Below, one piece after another: positions 28,318 through 35,172 of a stretch of 48,671 nt of DNA (position 1 is its first letter; the number at the start of each line of letters is the position of its first letter). Source of the DNA: Anaerolineales bacterium (GTDB lineage: Bacteria; Chloroflexota; Anaerolineae; Anaerolineales; Villigracilaceae); the NCBI GenBank assembly GCA_024710905.1, contig JANJTV010000049.1, positions 1 to 48,671 on the forward strand, written 5' to 3'. The notes beneath the pieces were generated by a model. The model did no database searches and had not been told where the DNA came from. It was given only the letters and a program-made list of their open reading frames with translations. The position numbers and the translations under genes were made by a program.

Positions 28318-29181
28318 ATGCAGCAAATTGCAGAAAACATTTACATCGAAAACCAGTATCCCGGCGTCACCCTGGCGGCCATCTCCCTGCCGCACGGGCT
28401 CATCCAGATCGATTCGCCCCCCTCGCCTGAAGACAGTCGTTCCTGGCGGGCCAGCCTGCTTAACCTGAACAGCGGTGTGGAACGGGTACTGGTCAACCTG
28501 GATTCTCACCCAGACCGCACAATCGGTGCGCGCGGCATGGATTGCACCGTAATTGCCCATGAACGTACTGCGCTGGCCTTCCGCAACCGTCCCACCACCT
28601 TCAAGACCCAGAATGAAGATACTGGCGCAGACTGGGAAACCATCCTCGGCCTGGGGAGCATCCGCTGGGCCCCGCCGGAAATCTCTTTTACCGGCACCAT
28701 GACCATCGAGTGGAGCAACCTGACGGTCCTGCTCGAGCATCATCCCGGCCCAACCTCCGGCGCGATATGGGTTGTCCTGCCCGCTGAAAACATCCTTTTT
28801 GTCGGCGACCTGGTCGTCAAACAACAACCTCCTTTCCTAGCAAACGCCAACCTGACCGCCTGGATCGCCGAATTGGAAAAACTGGCCAGCGCCGCCAACA
28901 AAAACAAAATAATTGTCTCCGGACGCAGCGGATTGGTTACCCAGGAGGATGTAAAAGCGCAACTGAAATTCATGCGCGATGTCAACCAAAAACTTGAAGG
29001 CCTGTCTGCCAAGAATGCCTCGCCAGATGCCACCGACAGCCTGGTGCAAGGCCTGCTTAACCAGGTCAAAGCCCCGGCCGACCAGCTCAAAAAATACACC
29101 CTGCGCCTGCGCTATGGCCTGCGCCAGTGCTACATCCGCAACTTCCACCCATCCGGCACCAACATCTCCGAAGAAGAATAA
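28318..29181 (+). CDS. MBL-fold protein with degraded metal site
   Basis: 287 residues that follow the metallo-beta-lactamase fold. The usual HxHxDH motif appears as D62-S-H64-P-D66-R67 (VLVNLDSHPDRTIG), so two of the metal-binding His are gone. The later HxxGHTxGS-like element reads EHHPGPTSGAIWV and the ILFVGDLV strand keeps its Asp164. Hydrolase activity is doubtful; partial metal binding or loss of catalysis are both possible. A helical C-terminal extension (~200-287) is present. Ribosome site TAGGAG. It starts 21 nt after the kinase gene and 3 nt before the asparaginase gene. Confidence 0.7.
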   Translation: MQQIAENIYIENQYPGVTLAAISLPHGLIQIDSPPSPEDSRSWRASLLNLNSGVERVLVNLDSHPDRTIGARGMDCTVIAHERTALAFRNRPTTFKTQNEDTGADWETILGLGSIRWAPPEISFTGTMTIEWSNLTVLLEHHPGPTSGAIWVVLPAENILFVGDLVVKQQPPFLANANLTAWIAELEKLASAANKNKIIVSGRSGLVTQEDVKAQLKFMRDVNQKLEGLSAKNASPDATDSLVQGLLNQVKAPADQLKKYTLRLRYGLRQCYIRNFHPSGTNISEEE

Positions 29182-29184
29182 CCC

Positions 29185-30246
29185 GTGCCCGCCCCTTACC
29201 AGCCCATCTTTGAAGCCACCCGTGGCCGTATCAGCGAATCGCTCCAATTCGGCGCAGTCGCCGTAGTCGATTCACATGGCCGCCTGCTCGCCTCGCTGGG
29301 TGACCCGCAGGTGGTCACTTTTTTACGTTCTACGGCAAAACCTTTCCAGGCCATGCCATTCATCGAACGTGAAGGCCAGGAAACCTATCACTTCAACAAT
29401 AGCGAAATTGCCCTGATGTGCGCCTCCCACAGCGGCACCGATGAGCACGTTGCCGCCGTTCAGGGTATGCACCAAAAAGCCAGCCTGCACCTCGAAGACC
29501 TGCAATGCGGGGCACATTACCCGTACCACGAAGCCACCGCCGACGCCATGAAGGTGCGCGGCGAAACCCCCAACGCCTTCCGTCACAACTGTTCTGGCAA
29601 ACACACCGGCATGCTGGCCCACGCAAAAATGCGCGGCCTGCCCACCGGCAGCTACCTTGAAGTCGATCATCCCGTCCAGCAGGAGATCCTGCAAACCTTT
29701 GCCGAAATGTGTGACCTGCCCCCCGCCCAGGTTGAACTGGGCATAGATGGCTGCTCCGCGCCCAACTTTGCCAGTCCGATCTTTCACGCCGCCCTCGGCT
29801 ATGCCCGGCTGTGTGACCCCTTTGGCCTGTCCGCCAGCCGCACAAAAGCCTGCCAGGTCATCACCCACGCCATGACCAGCCACCCCGAAATGGTCGGCGG
29901 GCCAGGCCGGTTTGACACCAAATTAATGGAATTGGGAAAGGGGCGCATCTTGGTGAAAGGCGGCGCAGAGGGCTACCAGGGCATTGGCCTGCTGCCCGAC
30001 GCGCTGGGAGCAGGCTCACCCGGGGTCGGGATTGCCATTAAAATCAGCGATGGAGACCCTACGGGCCGGGCACGGCATGCCGTCAGCCTGGCCATCCTGA
30101 ACAGCCTCGGGGCAATTTCTGAAAGCGACCCACGAACCCTGGCAGAGTTTGGACCGGTAAAAACCCTGACCAACTTCCGTAAACTGGTGATTGGCGAAAG
30201 CCGCCCGACCTTCTCATTGCCGCCCATCAAAGTGGAACATGACTGA
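29185..30246 (+). CDS. L-asparaginase II family protein
   Basis: 353 residues of the thermolabile/AnsA-type asparaginase family (PF06089; Rhizobium etli asparaginase group), which hydrolyses asparagine to aspartate and ammonia. Characteristic blocks: RSTAKPFQAMPFI, CASHSGTDEHV, HNCSGKHTGMLAHA (family Ser/Lys), DGCSAPNFASP and GGPGRFDTKLM. The start is GTG at 29185, 3 nt after the previous stop. It overlaps the nth gene by 8 nt. Confidence 0.9.
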   Translation: MPAPYQPIFEATRGRISESLQFGAVAVVDSHGRLLASLGDPQVVTFLRSTAKPFQAMPFIEREGQETYHFNNSEIALMCASHSGTDEHVAAVQGMHQKASLHLEDLQCGAHYPYHEATADAMKVRGETPNAFRHNCSGKHTGMLAHAKMRGLPTGSYLEVDHPVQQEILQTFAEMCDLPPAQVELGIDGCSAPNFASPIFHAALGYARLCDPFGLSASRTKACQVITHAMTSHPEMVGGPGRFDTKLMELGKGRILVKGGAEGYQGIGLLPDALGAGSPGVGIAIKISDGDPTGRARHAVSLAILNSLGAISESDPRTLAEFGPVKTLTNFRKLVIGESRPTFSLPPIKVEHD

Positions 30247-30913
30247 CTTCACAGCGCTGACCCAGCATGCCCTGCAAATACACCAGACCCTGCTGATGGA
30301 ATTTGGCGAGCCGATCTGGCGCAACCCCCTGCCTGCCATTGATGAACTTGTTTCAACCATTCTGTCGCAGAACACCAATGATATCAACCGCGACAAAGCC
30401 TTTGACGCGCTACGGGCCAAATTCCCCACCTGGGAGGCAGTACGCGACGCCCCCGAAGCGCAGGTCATCGCTGCCATTCGCCTGGCCGGGTTGGCGAACC
30501 AGAAAGGCCCGCGCATCCAGCAGGTGCTGAAGGCCATCACCGCCGAGCGAGGTTCGCTCGACTTGACCTTCCTTGCCAGTAAAACCCCGGACGAAGCCCG
30601 CGCCTGGCTGACCAAATTTAAAGGCGTGGGGCCAAAAACTGCTGCCATTGTTTTGTGCTTTTCACTTAACCTGCCCGCCTTCCCGGTCGATACGCATGTT
30701 TATCGCGTCAGCGGGCGGCTGGGGCTACGGCCGGAGGCCATGACCGTGGAAGACGCCCACCCCTTCCTTGAGCGAGTCTTCCCGCCTGAAACCTACTATG
30801 CCGCACATCTTAACATCATCCGCCTGGGGCGGGAGGTTTGCCACGCCCGCAAACCCAATTGCCCGGCCTGCCCGGTTAAGAAACTTTGCAAATTTGATAA
30901 CAAGACTCGATAA
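30239..30913 (+). CDS. nth: Endonuclease III (DNA glycosylase/AP lyase)
   Basis: 224-residue base-excision-repair enzyme removing oxidised pyrimidines and cleaving the abasic site. The helix-hairpin-helix is KFKGVGPKTAAIVLC with catalytic Lys133; the catalytic Asp151 is in FPVDTHVYRVSGRLG. The [4Fe-4S] loop has C201-x6-C208-x2-C211-x5-C217, complete. ATG 30239 overlaps the asparaginase stop (ATGACTGA); the earlier in-frame start is within that gene. Last gene of the five-gene operon; no terminator is evident before the pilin gene. Confidence 0.96.
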   Translation: MTDFTALTQHALQIHQTLLMEFGEPIWRNPLPAIDELVSTILSQNTNDINRDKAFDALRAKFPTWEAVRDAPEAQVIAAIRLAGLANQKGPRIQQVLKAITAERGSLDLTFLASKTPDEARAWLTKFKGVGPKTAAIVLCFSLNLPAFPVDTHVYRVSGRLGLRPEAMTVEDAHPFLERVFPPETYYAAHLNIIRLGREVCHARKPNCPACPVKKLCKFDNKTR

Positions 30914-30933
30914 GGTTTGTAAGGCTTCCCCGC

Positions 30934-30962
30934 TTGTTTTTCATGGGTTAAATCAGTACAAT
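30934..30962 (+). promoter_or_regulatory. Promoter of the small Flp pilin
   Basis: TTGTTT (30934-30939), 17-nt spacer, TACAAT (30957-30962). Transcription starts near 30969, leaving a short leader with a perfect AAAGGAGGTGA site (30979-30989). Confidence 0.6.
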
Positions 30963-30995
30963 CTATTGACAAACTATGAAAGGAGGTGAATATTG

Positions 30996-31142
30996 ATGCG
31001 CAGGCTCTCCGAACGAGGGCAAGGACTGGTTGAATATGCGTTAATTCTTGTATTGGTCGCGATTGTCGTTGTGGCTGCCCTTACCGCTTTTGGGCCAATC
31101 ATTGGGAATGCCTTTACAACCGTTAATTCTTTGATACCCTAA
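30996..31142 (+). CDS. Flp/Fap-type pilin, 48 residues
   Basis: Small type IVb pilin subunit of Tad-like pili. It begins MRRLSERG and continues QGLVEYALILVLVAIVVVAA. Cleavage after Gly8 would put Glu at +5, as prepilin peptidase requires. One hydrophobic helix fills the rest, ending GNAFTTVNSLIP. A perfect ribosome site AAAGGAGGTGA lies six bases before the ATG, suggesting strong expression. No tad/cpa assembly genes are adjacent. A second, longer pilin with the same core is at 34306-34668. Confidence 0.88.
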   Translation: MRRLSERGQGLVEYALILVLVAIVVVAALTAFGPIIGNAFTTVNSLIP

Positions 31143-31160
31143 AATTTTTTTCTACTTTTA

Positions 31161-31200
31161 CACAAAAGACCTCCCGGATTCGGGAGGTCTTTTGTGTTTT
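31161..31200. terminator. Bidirectional terminator between pilin and miaB
   Basis: Perfect 16-bp stem (31161-31176 with 31181-31196), GATT loop, then TTTT on the plus strand and an A/T-rich stretch on the other side. Confidence 0.92.
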
Positions 31201-31203
31201 ATT

Positions 31204-32541
31204 TTATAGTAAAAACACCGGCTGTTGCTGGGGAATGGTCCCCTGCATTGACCAGGGCCCGGCCCAGGTAACGGTAACCGGCAGCAGCTTGCCCCGCAGG
31301 TCTTGTTCCGATTCCACAAAGACCAGTTTATTGGTGGGCGTACGCCCGCGCCAGCGCCCCTTTACTTTTTCCTCGAAAAGCACTTCCACCTGCTGGCCGA
31401 GGTATTGCTGATTAATTTCACCGACCACCTGCTCCTGGAGATCCTCCAGCATGCGGAAACGGCGCATTTTTTCTTCTTCGGGCACATCATCCACCATGCG
31501 GCGGGTGGCAACCGTGCCTTCACGAACGGAATAACGGGCCAGGTGAGCCACATCCAGACGCAGGTCTGCCAGCACTTGGTAGGTTCGCATAAATTGCTGC
31601 TCGGTTTCGCCGGGGAAGCCAACGATGATATCGGTTGCAATGGAACAGCCTGGAATTTCGCGACGGATTTTGGCAACCAGGTTCCGGTAGTCCTGCTGGG
31701 TGTAACCGCGCTTCATGTTGGCAAGCACCTCGTCATCCCCGGCCTGGATGGGCAGTTCAATGTGCGGCATGACGCGCGGTAGTTTAGCGATCGCCTGGAT
31801 CAGGTCGTCATCAAAATAATTTGGGTGCGAGGTCAGGAAGCGGATGCGCTCGATGCCTTCCACTTCGTGGATGATGCGCAACAGGGCCGCCAAGCTTGGG
31901 CCATCGGGAATGTCCTTGCCATAGCGGTCTACGATCTGGCCGAGCAGGGTGATTTCTTTGACACCCTGTTTGGCCAGCGAGCGGATTTCGCCGACAATGT
32001 CACCCACCGGGCGGGAACGTTCGACGCCGCGCTTGTAGGGGATGATACAGAAGGTGCAGGCGTGTGAGCAGCCATACACAATAGGGACATGCACGCTGAT
32101 GGTTTTGCCCTGCTCGGCGACCGGCAATTTGAGTTCTTCGTCCATCATCAGGAAGCGGCGGGTGGTTTCGGCGTCTTCTAGGGAGCGGATTTCGCCCTGG
32201 GTCAGGTGCGAGATGAGCGGGCCGGGGTCGGAGGGCGGCGAGAAGACATCTACATACGGCAGGCGAGCTTTGAGTTTTTCGGCCCCGCGTACGCCCACCA
32301 GGCAGCCCATCAGGTTAATCACCAGATTGGGGTTTTTCTTCTTGAGTGGGGCAAGCGAGGAGACACGCCCAATGGCCTTGTCTTCGGCAGATTGGCGCAC
32401 CACGCAGGTATTTAAGACGATGACATCGGCTTCTTCGGCAGTATCAGTAAAGGTGTAGCCGAGGTGCTCCAAAGACGCGCCGACCCGTTGTGAGTCGGCT
32501 ACGTTCATTTGGCAGCCTTCGGTCCAGATGTGGTATTTCAT
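31204..32541 (-). CDS. miaB: tRNA-2-methylthio-N6-dimethylallyladenosine synthase
   Basis: Radical-SAM methylthiotransferase adding a methylthio group to i6A37 of tRNAs that read UNN codons; 445 residues. The N-terminal UPF0004 domain binds one [4Fe-4S] cluster with C10 (WTEGCQMN), C46 (LNTCVVRQ) and C80 (MGCLVG). The radical-SAM triad is C158-x3-C162-x2-C165 in YGCSHACTFCIIPYKRG. A TRAM domain closes the protein. MtaB or RimO are less likely given the RSRP motif and spacing. The ATG lies nine bases past a TATAAT box, so the mRNA has little or no leader. Confidence 0.95.
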   Translation of the reverse strand: MKYHIWTEGCQMNVADSQRVGASLEHLGYTFTDTAEEADVIVLNTCVVRQSAEDKAIGRVSSLAPLKKKNPNLVINLMGCLVGVRGAEKLKARLPYVDVFSPPSDPGPLISHLTQGEIRSLEDAETTRRFLMMDEELKLPVAEQGKTISVHVPIVYGCSHACTFCIIPYKRGVERSRPVGDIVGEIRSLAKQGVKEITLLGQIVDRYGKDIPDGPSLAALLRIIHEVEGIERIRFLTSHPNYFDDDLIQAIAKLPRVMPHIELPIQAGDDEVLANMKRGYTQQDYRNLVAKIRREIPGCSIATDIIVGFPGETEQQFMRTYQVLADLRLDVAHLARYSVREGTVATRRMVDDVPEEEKMRRFRMLEDLQEQVVGEINQQYLGQQVEVLFEEKVKGRWRGRTPTNKLVFVESEQDLRGKLLPVTVTWAGPWSMQGTIPQQQPVFLL

Positions 32542-32549
32542 AGGGCGAC

Positions 32550-32555
32550 ATTATA
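32550..32555 (-). promoter_or_regulatory. -10 box of miaB, near-leaderless
   Basis: TATAAT on the minus strand; eight bases separate it from the ATG at 32541. Confidence 0.55.
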
Positions 32556-32597
32556 CCAAGAGTAGTCTGGATTTGATTTGGTACCAGGTTTGTTTAC

Positions 32598-32608
32598 GGG
32601 GCTGTCCC
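32598..32608 (+). repeat. Outer inverted repeat, left copy
   Basis: GGGGCTGTCCC, matching the reverse complement of 34051-34061 in 10 of 11 bases. It lies 11 bases outside the IS3 element's own left end. Confidence 0.6.
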
Positions 32609-32619
32609 TAAAGGTGAAC

Positions 32620-32640
32620 TGCACCTCCAGAAGTTAGACA
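32620..32640 (+). repeat. IS left inverted repeat (IRL)
   Basis: 21-bp terminal repeat starting TG. It is followed by a longer local palindrome: the complement of AAGTTAGA recurs just before the OrfA start. Confidence 0.75.
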
Positions 32641-32669
32641 CAAATCTAACTTCTGGAGGTGCAGTTTTT

Positions 32670-33169
32670 ATGAAGAAATATACAAAGGAAGAAAAACTGG
32701 CAGCCGTTCTGGCAGTTGAAGCAGGCGAGGGAATTAAGAGTGTGGCCAAGCGTCTGCAAATCAACAGAGAAGTACTCCGACACGATGTGGGGATGTACCG
32801 AGAACATGGTGTGGAAGGTTTGTCAGGGAAATGGAAGCACTGGACAGCCAGTGAAAAGATTGTAGTTCTCGAACACATGCATCAAAACCACTTATCCTGC
32901 AAACAGACTAGTATACAATTCGGGATACGAGGATCAACAACAGTCTGGAGATGGGAGCAACAGTACTTGAAAACAGGAACCAGTGGGTTGGAACCAAAGA
33001 GAAAAGGGAGACCGCCGAAGAAGCAAAAGCCAAAACACCCCTCACGCATGAGGAGCAGTTGTTGGCTGAGATTGAATATCTGCGGGCGGAGAATGAGTAC
33101 CTAAAAAAATTGAACGCCTTGGTTGCGGAGCGGGAAGCTCGGGAAAAGCACGGCGACACGACCGAGTAG
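32670..33169 (+). pseudogene. IS3 OrfA (HTH protein), frame broken
   Basis: The first part, from ATG 32670, encodes a helix-turn-helix (KRLQINREVLRHDVGMYREHG) and a basic linker (GRPPKKQKPK). The leucine-zipper part (EEQLLAEIEYLRAENEYLKK) is in the -1 frame and ends at 33169. The break is near 33033-33040, in an AAAAC-ACCCC stretch, and looks like loss of one base. A run of seven A (33103-33109) inside the zipper is the expected site of programmed -1 slippage into the OrfB frame. Confidence 0.75.
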
Positions 33170-34013
33170 CTATTATCTCCGAACTAAGGCAAAAATACCC
33201 TTGGAGCTGCTTCTACAAATAGCGAAGATCCCCCGAAGCAGCTATTACTATCACCGGAAACACAGTTCTGAGGCAGATAAGCATGCCAATGTGCGGGTAG
33301 AGGTCCGCAGGATCTGCCAGGAGCACAAAGGTCGTTATGGCTATCGCCGGGTAACCCTCACCCTACATCGACTTGGGTATCAAACCAACCATACGTTGGT
33401 CATGAAACTGATGGCGGAAGAGCACCTCACCTGCCTTTTGAGAAGAAAGAAGTATCGGTCATATCATGGAGAAGTCGGAAAGGTGGCTCCCAATCTGCTG
33501 AAACGCAACTTCAAAGCAGCCCAACCCAACCAGAAATGGGCGACAGACATCACTGAATTCAGGCTGTTTGGGCGAAAACTCTATCTATCTCCCATCCTTG
33601 ACCTTTTCAATAGTGAGATCGTCAGCTATGTCGTATCCGAGAGTCCCACGTATCCCATTGTGGGAGAGATGCTGGAAAAAGCCTTCCAGAACTTATCCGA
33701 TAAAGCATCTTTGATCCTTCACTCCGACCAGGGATGGCAATACCAGATGCCTCTGTATCAGAGAACACTCCGGGAAAAAGGGATCAGGCAGAGCATGTCG
33801 AGAAAAGGTAATTGTTACGACAACGCTGTGATCGAAAATTTCTTTGGTGTCCTCAAAACCGAGTTCTACCACAACCAATCCTTCTCATCTGTTGAGAACT
33901 TTAAGATTGAACTCGGTGAGTACATCGAATATTATAATCATCGGAGAATTAAGGATAAACTAAAAGGACTGAGCCCTGTTCAGTTCAGAACCCAGTCCTT
34001 TTACTCACCATAA
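33123..34013 (+). CDS. IS3 OrfB transposase, DDE integrase core
   Basis: The open frame covers 296 codons. It has the HTH_21-like region (RICQEHKGRYGYRRVTL) and the rve core with the catalytic acids: Asp in WATDITEF, Asp in LILHSDQG, and Glu in NAVIENFFGVLK. The expected entry IISELRQKYP lies in the +1-shifted frame just upstream (from 33166), reached by slippage from OrfA. It joins this frame only after loss of one base near 33195-33200. The start at 33123 (TTG) is thus formal, and the element may be unable to move by itself. Confidence 0.75.
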   Translation: MRSGKLGKSTATRPSSYYLRTKAKIPLELLLQIAKIPRSSYYYHRKHSSEADKHANVRVEVRRICQEHKGRYGYRRVTLTLHRLGYQTNHTLVMKLMAEEHLTCLLRRKKYRSYHGEVGKVAPNLLKRNFKAAQPNQKWATDITEFRLFGRKLYLSPILDLFNSEIVSYVVSESPTYPIVGEMLEKAFQNLSDKASLILHSDQGWQYQMPLYQRTLREKGIRQSMSRKGNCYDNAVIENFFGVLKTEFYHNQSFSSVENFKIELGEYIEYYNHRRIKDKLKGLSPVQFRTQSFYSP

Positions 34014-34016
34014 ATC

Positions 34017-34036
34017 TGTCCAACTTTTGGGGTGCA
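34017..34036 (-). repeat. IS right inverted repeat (IRR)
   Basis: 20-bp terminal repeat matching the left end in 16 or more positions with one gap. Confidence 0.75.
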
Positions 34037-34050
34037 CTACAAAGGTGACC

Positions 34051-34061
34051 GGGGCAGCCCC
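34051..34061 (-). repeat. Outer inverted repeat, right copy
   Basis: GGGGCAGCCCC, pairing with 32598-32608. AAAGGTGA occurs just inside both outer repeats in the same orientation (32610-32617 and 34041-34048). Confidence 0.6.
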
Positions 34062-34098
34062 TTCCAAAATAATGCGATCTGACGGTTGGCACACTAGA

Positions 34099-34122
34099 CA
34101 CGAAAAAGCGTAACCAGTCAAT
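34099..34122 (+). repeat. 24-bp direct repeat, copy 1
   Basis: CACGAAAAAGCGTAACCAGT followed by CAAT; it matches 34171-34194 in 22 of 24 bases. It is part of a hairpin: 34104-34113 pairs with 34129-34138 (10 bp). Confidence 0.65.
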
Positions 34123-34138
34123 CACTGATTACGCTTTT
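34104..34138. other. Hairpin with A/T-flanked stem, terminator-like
   Basis: AAAAGCGTAA pairs with TTACGCTTTT, with an inner CAGT/ACTG stem. It could act as a terminator in either direction, for example for the pilin gene 170 bp away. Confidence 0.45.
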
Positions 34139-34170
34139 GTAAGCATCTGATTCGACTGGACACGCATGGT

Positions 34171-34194
34171 CACGAAAAATCGTATCCAGTCAAT
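34171..34194 (+). repeat. 24-bp direct repeat, copy 2
   Basis: Second copy, 48 bp after the end of the first, differing at two positions. The 250-bp stretch 34062-34305 otherwise holds no gene I can support. Confidence 0.65.
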
Positions 34195-34251
34195 TGACAG
34201 GACCAATCATCCGTATAAACATCTAAAGCTGCAGGCGGATGTTATACACAA

Positions 34252-34299
34252 TCAGTATTCGAACAAGCCGTCCTATCTGGCAACATGTTCGAATACTGA
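34252..34299. other. 14-bp perfect inverted repeat just after the pilin stop
   Basis: Arms 34252-34265 and 34286-34299 with a 20-nt loop, starting six bases beyond the stop codon of the minus-strand pilin. It may stabilise or end the pilin mRNA; the U-run is weak (TTGTGTATAA). Confidence 0.55.
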
Positions 34300-34305
34300 G
34301 AGCTT

Positions 34306-34668
34306 TTATGGACAATTGTATTGCCCATATGGCAAGTTCACAGTGCCGTTTTGCATATTATAACCATTTGGATCGGTAATATTTACAGGAGCGCCCGATG
34401 GTAAATTATCCTGTTCGCAGAGCATAGCAAGGGCTCCCGATGTATCTGGTGCTGCAGATGATGAAGATGATGCTACATTATCACTTCCTCCATCACCTCC
34501 ACCCCCACCCCCGAACGAATCATTGATGGTCGTAAAGACATTCCCGACCACCGGGCCGAGCACGGTCAGCACGGCAATCACCACCACAGCCACCAGGACC
34601 ATGATCAGGGCGTATTCCACCAGCCCCTGTCCTTGCTGTTTCTTGTCGATGAAGCGTTTTGTTTTCAT
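34306..34668 (-). CDS. Flp-type pilin with Gly-rich linker and Cys-containing tail
   Basis: 120 residues. The N-terminus MKTKRFIDKKQQG precedes QGLVEYALIMVLVAVVVIAV; cleavage after Gly13 places Glu at +5. The core to GNVFTTIND matches the 48-residue pilin at 30996. A poly-Gly/Ser linker follows (six Gly in a row, then DGGSDN and five Ser), and then a ~45-residue tail with two Cys (MLCEQDN and QYNCP) that may form a disulfide. This looks like a pilin carrying an exposed adhesive or minor-pilin domain; the tail matches nothing I know. AAGGAG precedes the ATG. It follows the pseudo-receiver gene by 35 nt, likely cotranscribed. Confidence 0.83.
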   Translation of the reverse strand: MKTKRFIDKKQQGQGLVEYALIMVLVAVVVIAVLTVLGPVVGNVFTTINDSFGGGGGGDGGSDNVASSSSSAAPDTSGALAMLCEQDNLPSGAPVNITDPNGYNMQNGTVNLPYGQYNCP

Positions 34669-34703
34669 GGTTTTTCTCCTTGATTAAAGACTGAACGAAT
34701 GAA

Positions 34704-35084
34704 TTAGTGAACTTTTTGCATTAACGTTCGCACAGCGCGGATTAATTCTGCCCGCGGTGCGGTTTTATTCATCACCAGGCTGGCACCATGGTCGCGGGCG
34801 GCATGCTCCTGCCCACGGAACTCACCTGTCACCAGCGCGACAATGTTCGCGGCTGGCAGCCCCTCATGCAGGGCAGCGATCTGTTCCAGCTCGCCCAGGC
34901 CCGGCTGATTGATTGAGAACAGTACCACATCTGGCAAGGTGGTTTTTGCAACCAAAAGAGCCTCACGACCTTCTGCCAGTTCGGCAACCACGCGCAGTCC
35001 ATCCGCAGTGAAGGCGGCGCTAAGCGCCGAACGCATCATAGGCTGGCTTTCCACGATTAGAAGGGATACGGTCCGCGTATTCAT
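34704..35084 (-). CDS. Stand-alone receiver domain lacking the phospho-acceptor Asp
   Basis: 126 residues with the receiver fold and no output domain. The acceptor position is Ser57 (VVLFSINQPG where DIxMPG is usual), the acidic pair at the N-terminus is reduced to VES (one Glu), while Thr86 and Lys107 remain. Such pseudo-receivers cannot be phosphorylated normally and often work by protein contact. The ATG is six bases past a -10-like TAATAT (35091-35096), with no ribosome site, so it seems leaderless. It precedes the long pilin gene on the same strand. Confidence 0.82.
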   Translation of the reverse strand: MNTRTVSLLIVESQPMMRSALSAAFTADGLRVVAELAEGREALLVAKTTLPDVVLFSINQPGLGELEQIAALHEGLPAANIVALVTGEFRGQEHAARDHGASLVMNKTAPRAELIRAVRTLMQKVH

Positions 35085-35090
35085 GGATGT

Positions 35091-35098
35091 ATATTATC
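35091..35098 (-). promoter_or_regulatory. -10 region of the pseudo-receiver/pilin pair
   Basis: GATAATAT on the minus strand, offering GATAAT or TAATAT six to eight bases before the ATG. Leaderless start predicted. Confidence 0.45.
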
Positions 35099-35147
35099 CA
35101 TTTTGTCTGCTTAGCGCATCCGCAGGATGTTTACATTGCGTTGAATG

Positions 35148-35172
35148 TTTGTTTAAGTGGTACTTAAACAAA
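35148..35172. other. 11-bp perfect palindrome
   Basis: TTTGTTTAAGT / ACTTAAACAAA with a 3-nt centre. It lies between the NarL-type regulator's terminator and the pseudo-receiver promoter: an operator-like site or a second hairpin. Confidence 0.5.

Larger units (their letters stand above)
32620..34036 (+). mobile_element. IS3-family insertion sequence (about 1.4 kb), probably decayed
   Basis: Bounded by imperfect inverted repeats: left TGCACCTCCAGAAGTTAGAC (32620-32640 including the final A), right reverse complement TGCACCCCAAAAGTTGGACA (34017-34036). It encodes an OrfA with a helix-turn-helix and leucine zipper and an OrfB with a DDE integrase core, as in the IS150-like part of IS3. No clean target duplication is seen: flanks read GGTGAAC and CTACAAA. 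Both reading frames appear interrupted. Base composition is more AT-rich than the neighbours, supporting recent arrival. Confidence 0.85.

Noticed and set aside
30914..30995. Possible attenuator between nth and the pilin
   Set aside because: No stable hairpin with a T-run found; only the pilin promoter and ribosome site are supported.
32598..34061. CRISPR or integron structure in the AT-rich region
   Set aside because: There are only two direct repeats with one spacer, no cas or integrase genes, and the ORFs are those of an IS3 element.
34166..34363. 65-codon plus-strand open frame next to the IS
   Set aside because: It has no ribosome site, crosses two inverted repeats and overlaps the end of the pilin gene; the pilin is clearly the real gene.
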